From Notospermus geniculatus (Eukaryota; Nemertea; Pilidiophora; Heteronemertea; Lineidae), in contig NMRB01000012.1 of NCBI GenBank assembly GCA_002633025.1, positions 523,114-587,113 on the forward strand: DNA of 64,000 nucleotides, in the 5' to 3' direction. A program made the translations under genes and the position numbers. Shown in pieces: positions 56,424 through 64,000 of this stretch; the stretch's first letter is position 1, and the number at the start of each line of letters is the position of its first letter. Under the pieces are notes generated by a model that saw nothing but the letters and a program-made list of their open reading frames with translations, made no database searches and was not told the DNA's origin.

Positions 56424-59400
56424 TCAGAAATCACAGTCACAGTCACAACCGCCACAGTTACAACCGCCACAGTCACAACCGCCACAGTCACAACCGCCAC
56501 AGTCGCAGTCACAACAGCCACAATCACAGTCACCACAACAACGACCTCCTCCACAACCTCTTCCACAGCGACGGCCTCCAGAAACACCAACCCAACCTTC
56601 TCGATCCTCACCGAAACTATCTGCCACAAAGTCATCATCGAAATGTGAGTCATCTATATCATAATGATCACGAAAATTCATACCATAATGACCACTGTAC
56701 CAGCCTGGCCCACCCCAACCCCAACCCCAACCCCATCCCCAGCGATGCAGGTCTGCTCCAAGAATCAAACCTGGAAGAAAATAACACATCATAATGTAGT
56801 CTCTAATAATGATGGTAAAATGTAATGAAAGACCCAGTGTGGCCGGCCACTCAATCTTGTTCCAAATGCCACAGGCCTCATCCAAGACAATCCTGAAAGT
56901 GAAATAGAGTTTACTGATGGCATTACACATTACATATCAGACTTAAGGAGAAATCAAAAACTTGACCAGATGAATAGTGGAATCTCCAACATTGCTTCTC
57001 TCAAATTGACTTTTACAGTTATTGGGTTGACCTCGGCCCATATTCATAAACTTCCTAGGCTTTGTTACTTGCTAAAGTGCCCAGTTTGTACAGACCAATG
57101 TACAAAACTAGCAACCAACTAAGCAAGCAAGGTTTTATGAATTAGACCCTACTGATCAGACGTCAGTGTAAAGAAATGACCAATTAAGGATTAAAAAAGC
57201 TCAGAGATTCTACAGTCATGACATGTACATTACCGCAATGTAGTTTATGGAGAGACAAGCTGACTAGTTGACATAAAGTATACTGGTGGACCATCAATTT
57301 TTCAGATCCTGTGCCTGAAAAGGCTCACTGGACAGGCATGTATTCTTGAGAACTCCCAGGCATAGTCAAAACACGAGTCATGGGAGAGCACGCCAAATAA
57401 TACATGTACTTAAAAATCGCCACCAAAGTCTACACCAAAATCCCCAACGAAGTCTCCCCCGCCAACATCATCGTATCCCCCGCCGAAGTCACTATCATAT
57501 ATCCTCCATCAAAACCACCATCGTAACCTCCGTCGTAACCTCCATCATAACCACCCTGATCAAAACCGCCTTGATCATAGTAGCCTCCTTGGTCAAATCC
57601 TCCTTGATCAGCATAACCTCCATCTCCCATACCCGTTTGATCGTAGTTACCCGGGTCATATCCCGCATAACCTACATGTACACCGCCTGCATCGCCTCCA
57701 AAATCATTATTTCCCGTGATATTTGTTTCATTGATGTTAGTTTCCATTCTTCCGCATCATCCGTAGTGGCCGCTGTACTATCCAGGACCTCCCCAGCCCC
57801 AGCCCCAGCCCCAGCCCCAACCTGACAATCCAGCTCCTAATAGTAACCCTGAAAGAGACAGACTTCTAAGTGAATACAAGGACAGATAAAGAATTAACAA
57901 CAGTATCGGTAAGGTGTCCACTACGGTGGCCCATAGAGCTCATTGATGAAAAATATTTACATTTGCAATTTTTTTTCAATTCGATAATTTTTAATTAAAA
58001 TTAATTAATTTAATTTTTAATTAAAATTAATTTTCACCGCGGTGAAAATTAATTTTCACCGCGGTGGAAATATTTCCACCGAGGTGGAAATATTCTCACC
58101 GCGGTGGGAACTTCCAAAAATTTTACAAACCCCCAAGAAAAAATTATCGAATTGAAAAAAAATTGCAAATGTAAAAAATATTTTTCATCAATGAGCTCTA
58201 TGGGCCACCGTAGTCCACTGTCCGAAATTATGATTTCTGTCTGTCCGGTAAATTTCAGACAGATACCACTCTTAGGGCGGCTTTCCATTGGCGGAAACGC
58301 TCGAAAGCATTGTTTTTTCCACGCTGTGGAAAAACAATGGGTCGTATTCACAAAGGGTGATCATCGCATGACTAAGACTAAGCCTGAGGCCTGCTTTCCG
58401 TGCGCGAAAACGCATGAAAGCATTGTATTTTTCCGCGCCGTGACCAACGACGCGGAAACAAACAATGCTCTCGAACGTTTTCGCGAACGAAAACGCTCTA
58501 ATGGAAAGCAGGCCTAAGAATCCATTCACGCGATTTTCGTGCCGCCTGATGTCGCATCCTTTGTCCACGACCAACGCGGCGGAAACAAACAATGCATGCT
58601 TTCGAGTGTCTGCGGCAAGAAAATTGCGTGAATGGATTCTTAGGCTGCTTTTCCACGAGACGTTTGCGGGCGCGGGTGGAAAAATTCGAGCCAACGTATT
58701 TCCCTTTCGCAGTTTCACCCGCACCCGCTCCCGCCACCGAAACCGCGTCCGCAAACGGCTCGTGGAAAAGCAGCCTTAGCCTTAGACGCGTGTAACTTTA
58801 CAAAATGCACACACTTACACCATGCATTTGACGAAGTTACACGCGTCTAAGTCTTAATCGCGCGATGATCACCGTTTGTGAATACGGCCCATGCTTTCAA
58901 GCGTTTCTGCGCACGGAAACGCTCCAATGGAAGGCCGCCCTTATTAGGCTGCTTTTCCACGAGACGTTTGCGGGCGCGGAATCGGAGGCGGACGCGGGTA
59001 GAAAAGATCGATCCAACGTATTTCCCTTTACCTGTTTCACCCGCACCCGCGCCCGCCTCCTATTGCGCGCCCGCAAACGTCTCGTGGAAAAGCAGCCTTT
59101 ACACAGGATTAAAACACCAGCTTGGAAGTCAACTCTCCACTCATACTATGAAACTGTTAGATGTCAAATTACAAAGCGCAGATTAAATTGTCTTTGCTTG
59201 GCATTTCAGAAGCTGAGCATTAAATTTAATTTTAATTGCTAGGCCCAAGAAGCAGTTGTTCATTGAACTGACTGACTTACCTGCAGCCAAAGCATCGCCA
59301 CCATTATAACTACGTCGCATATCTTGAACAATAACTGTGGGGTTGCCACCTCCTTGTTGTTGTGGATAACCGCCCTGCTGTTGAGGATAACCACCTAGCT

Positions 59401-62400
59401 GTTGAGGATAACCACCTTGTTGCTGTGNGTGGGTGGGTGGGGAAAACTTGGCCGACTCCACCAGGCGGGGCGGAGGGCGGACCACATTGCCGCGATCTCC
59501 TACAGTATTGTCCTTCTTCTATACTCCGCAAGTGAACACTGTGGTCAACGTACACCATTGACGACAGGAGTACACAGCAGAGACGAACTTCAGGTAGCAG
59601 ACGCTAATTTTTCCAACGTAGTTTTTGGTGAAACACGTCGCATTAATTGATCAATAACTGTCCGGGGTTCACCTCAGTAATACGCTGTATCAAATACACC
59701 ATCTTGCGTAACCTATCTTTAGGTTATTTTTCTTGTATTCAATTTTAAACGCGATATGACGTTGGTGTTGTCAATGAAACGTCCTTAAGCCTAGGTCACA
59801 AATGCACCGTCCGGGCCCCGTACGATTTTTCCCACCCAGCGGCTTGCTGCGGATTTTAGAGACTGAAACTCGGATCTAAGATGAATCATGCCGAAATCGC
59901 CTCAATAGATAGGCGGAAAGTAAGCTGGATCAAACTGGGCACCGTAGAAATTGGCCAAAATGTCTGTTTCTACTCGCCGTACGGGCCCCGGAGTGGATAT
60001 GTGACTGGGGCTTTCCTCATGAACATCGGTACATTTTGACCATGGAGTCCCAAGGTGAAGGAAGTCTGGTACGTATGATTCATATTGTTGAGGGAAATAA
60101 CCTGCACTGTGCAGATTTCGGCGAGAATTTGGCCCAAAATGTTCTGAATCTGCTATAGCCGTACACCCATTGACGCCATGAAAAACACCCATTGTCGTCA
60201 ATGGCCGTACACTTTCACTCCCACAATTTTCATTTCTAACTACAGCGGCCTGTGGTGATAATTCGACATAAAACGCACTAATGCATGCAAGTGTAGATAC
60301 AAAAGATACAGCAAACCAAGTGAGAGGTCGAGGGTCGTTAATAGCACCTCCTTTGGAGGCAGTTTCTATGGCCTTTCGAATCATCGATTCAAAGTCGTTT
60401 TTAAGTGCATTAAGTGTTCTTTTTGGTCAAAATACCCGAATGGCCGGTAAACCTACATTCAGTCGTTAATCATGTGCAAGTGGTTATATCGCTTTTATCA
60501 GAATACCATCAAAAAACGAACAAAAATATCCAAACCCATAGAATGGTATCCATGCAACCGGAAGTTCGTCTATGCTGGTGTATTCCTGTCGTCGATGGTG
60601 TACGTTGACCACAGTGGTGAAAGTGTTCGCCAACGCAGCGATCACTGAAGAGACCAGTCGGAGGGACTTAGGCCTACCATGCGACCAAATTGTGTAATTC
60701 AGTCGATTAACGATCTGCCGCAAACAGGAGACCAAAAAGTAAAAATGTTCAGTCGCTGGCCTGGTTGCAAGGCCGATCGCCAAGAAAATCGCTGGTGTGC
60801 GGTGCCCTTTAGTCTTTTTATACGGATGTTGGAAAAAACAAAACACAAAGAGTGGGAAAAGAACAGATAAAATGGACCTGACAGTTCTAATGAACCTTCA
60901 AGACATGAAATGACAAATTCAATTCAAATCGAGATTTGCATTCCATGATCAATATCAATAGTGCATTTGGATAGAAGAGATCACTTACCTATCGGAGGAG
61001 GCTGTCCTGGACCTGGCGGTACAGTGACTGAAAAACAAACAAAACTCTAGTAGAACGTGGACACCTCGCAATTAACCCTTACGCGCCCAAACTCGCCGTT
61101 TGGCGAGCGTGGCCTGTGCCATACACCCTCGGACATTCAAACTGACATAGAATCGTAACCGGTGGATTGATTGCTGTCCTCTTAGCAAATATTTTTAAGC
61201 CAGACTACCCCCCCCCCCCGAATACGCGATTTTGCTCTGTGTGAAGAAACCTCGATAAAATTGCGTTTTAACGTTTGTCCTGGGGTCCAGATTGACTGAC
61301 ACCCGGCAAAGTGCAAATCTGACTCGTTGTGACAAAATGGCCATATCTCCAGAACGGAAGCAGAGATGTAAACTGTTGAAATATTCCCATGGCTCAAGAA
61401 CATGCACGAAAACAGAGGAGGAAGTACCAGTACTTAGAAGAGGTTCTGTTTCTGCCACTTTGGTTTCAGAATCGGGGGCGGTTTGAGTCATATCCGCCTC
61501 AGGGTTAGGGGCGGTTTGTGTTGATTCTGCCTCAGGGGCCACAGGAGCTTTTTCATCTGAAAGGCATCCACCAACAGGAGCTAGTGTTGAGAGAGAAAAG
61601 AACAGGCCAAGATGTGTCTGAGGAGCGATTTCCAACGGAAAATAGTTAGAAGAGAAAGTTCCTCAGAGCGAGAATAATTCCTCATGTGGAGGCCATTCAA
61701 CAGGAGTTGATCATCTGGAGAATGAGAAACTAATTTAGAATGGGAAAAACTTCTACAGGGCATTCAAAAACGTCGAGCAGGTACATGTAGTTAGAGAACA
61801 GTAACATTCCATGGGACAGGGAAAACATCTCATCTGCTGGACATTCAAAAGTACAGCAGGTCTTTTGAAGAACAATATTTCATGAGCAATTTCTCATCTG
61901 AGGTATTCACGTCCTGAGAATCTCAGGTCATTTATGCTTTATACCCTTCGGAAGCAAGTACATGGAGGGGATGATTGTGAAAACCCTGGGTGCGAGGATG
62001 AGGTATTCACTGATTGGTTAATTTGGGGAACAAGAAAGCGACCGTTTCTGAGCTAAAATATGAAGAAAAACCCGCACCCATTGTTCGTGTACCTTGAAGA
62101 GGTGCCCCTCCTGAAACTGCTGGGTTAGTCGCTGGAACAAGGTGAGAAGATGCAAAGTGTCCAAGTCCAAGCATTTGTGGTGACATCATTTTCGTGTACA
62201 CTCATAAAGGACTACAGGCTTTCTGTCTGAGCAATAAGTCTTGTTAGTGACAGTTACTTACATAAATACACACATTTAACAGGCACAAAAAGAAAATTTT
62301 AAGGATGACAGAACTTCATTTCCCCTACATGATAGATGTGCAGAGGTAATCTGAAGCAATTTTTTTAGGTTCCAGTTATACAGCTTTTAGCCGAGGTCTT

Positions 62401-63256
62401 TCATAGCCTACCTGGAGGTCTTTGGAAATTCTGTGGTGAAGCAGGAGAGGGTGGAAGCTGAAACGAAAAGAATTGTACATCAGGACAAGTTTAACAGGTT
62501 ATGATGTACGTATACAACCACAGAAATATATCAGAAAAGGACCGGAGAGTGTGAAATACTTACCACTTTCGTGATCATATTCATCCATCCTCTGCAATGC
62601 AAAATAACTCATTATATTTTGAAATGTTGTGATTTTCAATGACAGAATGGGATTGACAAGACATCAAGAGGGGGGGGGGAGACTTACAATGGTGAGTAAC
62701 TGCAAGGCACAAGGCCAAAGCAGTTGACAATTTCACAAGACTGGGTGGGAAGGTGCCTTCAGTTCCTTTGATCAGTCTCATATTGACTGTGTAAATAGTT
62801 TGACTTTCGACATCCATGGATACTTTGAGGTCTAATACTGAAAGCAAGCCTTACGCTAACTCCGGGTCATCTAAGAATATGAACCAGTTTAAGTGTTCAG
62901 GATCTCTTGCAGCAGTTTGTGGTATCGCCAGTAAATGTTTAACCTGGCCACCTGGTGGTAAGGTTGGACGACTGGGAATGGCCTGAGTAAACGGACCGAT
63001 TGCGATGTAGTTGCAAACATTCTGAAAGAAAAACGAAAGAATAATGAGGTTGTGGCACTTAGAAGATCAACAGAATTCCACAGTTACCCGCCCCCGGGTT
63101 CTCCACCATGGTGAACATCATACTGTCCAAACACAATTACCTTCAGTTTGACGGCTCCATTTGCCTCACTTTGCCCTTGGTCTGAATACCAAACAAGCTC
63201 AGCATCCTGGTGGAGTACCACAAACTGCTTCTTCCATTTGCCTCCCCAAGAACCCT
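56424..63256 (-). CDS. PH-domain protein with evectin-like C-terminus, partial 5' end, alternative last exons
   Basis: Phase-matched exons: 63141-63256, 62855-63021, 62564-62591, 62412-62457, 62093-62131, 61434-61556, 60989-61027, about 59281-59426, then either 57778-57848 or 56424-56770. The first three make most of a PH domain (GSWGGKWKKQFVVLHQDAEL.. to DDPELAGWMNMITKV, with the C-terminal helix Trp). A Pro-rich and an acidic QTAP linker, four QGGYPQQ repeats and NPTVIVQDMRRSYNGGDALAAG follow. This last stretch resembles the evectin/PLEKHB C-terminus (NQVIIRERYRDNDSDLALGMLAG), so membrane-trafficking PH protein is my inference. The short last exon ends after GWGWGWGWGWGGPG; the distal one continues to a tail with 19 cysteines in about 50 residues. 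The 5' end is lost in the gap beyond 63333, and the N at 59427 interrupts an exon. Confidence 0.7.
57430..57777 (-). pseudogene. Decayed Gly-Tyr-Asp repeat tail behind the proximal last exon
   Basis: Past the TAG at 57778-57780 the reading continues as a clear paralogue of the distal exon (YSGHYG, then DQGGFDQGGY / DGGYDGGY repeats). It has a second stop and a frameshift near 57500, after which another frame ends GVDFGGDF. The proximal exon therefore looks like a former long tail broken by one nonsense change (TGG to TAG) and an indel. Confidence 0.6.
57921..58213. mobile_element. MITE with about 75-bp TIRs and CACCGCGGTG core
   Basis: CTACGGTGGCCCATAGAGCT at the left is mirrored exactly at the right, and pairing continues through the poly-T/AATTCGATAA arms. 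The core holds serial CACCGCGGTG palindromes separated by AT-rich palindromes. TSD TCCA at 57917-57920 and 58214-58217. Confidence 0.9.
58274..59098. repeat. Nested and serial foldback elements
   Basis: At least seven inverted repeats, two of them enclosing four others. Outermost arms: 58274-58310 with 58900-58940. Second: about 58342-58382 with 58843-58885. Inside these lie 58387-58515, 58516-58641, 58642-58776 and 58782-58850 in a row. A further element, related to the third of these, follows at 58947-59098. Arms read for instance AGGCTGCTTTTCCACGAGACG and its mirror. Open frames across them are spurious. Confidence 0.9.
59790..60006. repeat. CCTAGGTCAC inverted-repeat element
   Basis: Starts ctaggtcacaaatgcaccg..gggccccgtacg and ends cgtacgggccccggagtggatatgtgac, imperfect inverted termini of about 40 bp. 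Related sequence at 48992-49260. Confidence 0.75.
59902..60384 (-). CDS. 160-codon ORF in a PH-gene intron, possible small membrane protein
   Basis: Starts MIRKAIETASKGG, then a likely membrane span (TWFAVSFVSTLACISAFYV, about residues 22-40) and a hydrophilic tail; the last ~31 codons are read from the CCTAGGTCAC element. It is on the same strand as its host gene. Its flanks carry a 35-40-bp inverted pair (59537-59572 and 60585-60625), so it could be cargo of a larger element. No family recognised; may be non-coding. Confidence 0.3.
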   Translation of the reverse strand: MIRKAIETASKGGAINDPRPLTWFAVSFVSTLACISAFYVELSPQAAVVRNENCGSESVRPLTTMGVFHGVNGCTAIADSEHFGPNSRRNLHSAGYFPQQYESYVPDFLHLGTPWSKCTDVHEESPSHISTPGPVRRVETDILANFYGAQFDPAYFPPIY

Positions 63257-63333
63257 CTGAAAAGGTACAAAATACAGAATTTGAGAGGAACTTCAAACGA
63301 CCAATTCAAATGACCAATTTGGGACTGAATTTT

Positions 63334-63790
63334 NNNNNNNNNNNNNNNNNNNNNNNNNNNNNNNNNNNNNNNNNNNNNNNNNNNNNNNNNNNNNNNNNNN
63401 NNNNNNNNNNNNNNNNNNNNNNNNNNNNNNNNNNNNNNNNNNNNNNNNNNNNNNNNNNNNNNNNNNNNNNNNNNNNNNNNNNNNNNNNNNNNNNNNNNNN
63501 NNNNNNNNNNNNNNNNNNNNNNNNNNNNNNNNNNNNNNNNNNNNNNNNNNNNNNNNNNNNNNNNNNNNNNNNNNNNNNNNNNNNNNNNNNNNNNNNNNNN
63601 NNNNNNNNNNNNNNNNNNNNNNNNNNNNNNNNNNNNNNNNNNNNNNNNNNNNNNNNNNNNNNNNNNNNNNNNNNNNNNNNNNNNNNNNNNNNNNNNNNNN
63701 NNNNNNNNNNNNNNNNNNNNNNNNNNNNNNNNNNNNNNNNNNNNNNNNNNNNNNNNNNNNNNNNNNNNNNNNNNNNNNNNNNNNNNNNNN
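63334..63790. other. Assembly gap (N run)
   Basis: 457 N, probably hiding upstream sequence of the PH-domain gene. The 210 bases after it show no recognisable feature. Confidence 0.95.
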
Positions 63791-64000
63791 TCTCAGATAT
63801 CTCAGCAACCACTCAACATATTTTGATGAAACAAAGCCCCAAATCCTTAGAAAGTTCCACTCTATCAGAACTGCAACAAAAATCACAACAAAATTACGTA
63901 ATAACAATGTTGATTTTTAGTGTTTTTTTCTGATGAGCTATTACATAATAACGATATTTCCGAATATCCAAAGTTTTAATGCAGAAATATGACCAACAAG

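Noticed and set aside
58104-59242. Medium open frames on both strands in the 58-59 kb region
   Set aside because: They cross foldback element arms, and both strands give similar frames because the DNA is palindromic.

Overview
The window is animal nuclear DNA. Genes are split by GT-AG introns, intergenic space is large, and short palindromic or terminal-inverted-repeat elements are abundant. It is most likely from a marine invertebrate: the gene set is bilaterian, and aggcctac / acatgtacatgta motifs and AGCTCACC..GGTGAGCT elements recur. I cannot fix the phylum from sequence alone. Runs of N (18110-18291, 63334-63790) and isolated single N (32169, 32867, 49951, 59427) show a draft assembly, so some of the duplications could be unmerged alleles.

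Left part (1-18 kb): three conserved, complete genes. SNW1/SKIP (minus, 11 exons, 529 aa) lies head to head with a FAM177A1-like gene (plus, 5 exons, 192 aa); their start codons are 56 bp apart, so they must share a promoter. Next is serum response factor SRF (plus, 7 exons, about 519 aa, MADS box intact) with a long 3' UTR. Upstream of the SRF start codon are three perfect CArG boxes and a perfect ETS site, that is, binding sites for SRF and its TCF partners in front of SRF itself.

Middle part (18-32.4 kb): duplicated, repeat-rich DNA. A block of about 2.4-2.7 kb is repeated in tandem (18-20.7 and 20.7-23.1 kb). It is followed by two copies of a questin-oxidase-like gene (23.1 and 29.0 kb), each with its CDS in one exon after a probable 5' UTR intron. 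The second copy is frameshifted near its C-terminus. Between them sits an inverted-repeat-bounded element whose core is a 65-bp palindromic satellite.

31-43.3 kb: one gene I could assemble by matching splice phases, a type I single-pass membrane protein of 479 aa (minus, 4 exons) with a signal peptide, a glycosylated Ser/Thr-rich ectodomain and a short tail ending in DSSDDEF. Its 9.6-kb first intron holds several foldback elements.

43.3-56.3 kb: no gene I can name. A block of 3.6-3.9 kb is present twice (45.35-48.99 and 49.95-53.90 kb). It carries a 49-bp minisatellite in which most units contain an AP-1 site. A 326-bp element with an 8-bp target duplication sits in one copy only.

56.3-64 kb: a PH-domain gene (minus, runs into the gap at 63.3 kb) with a proline/QGGYP-rich middle and a C-terminal region resembling evectin (PLEKHB). 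It has two phase-compatible alternative last exons; one gives a tail with 19 cysteines in about 50 residues. Its introns hold a nested stack of foldback elements, and a U2 snRNA fragment lies just past its last stop codon.
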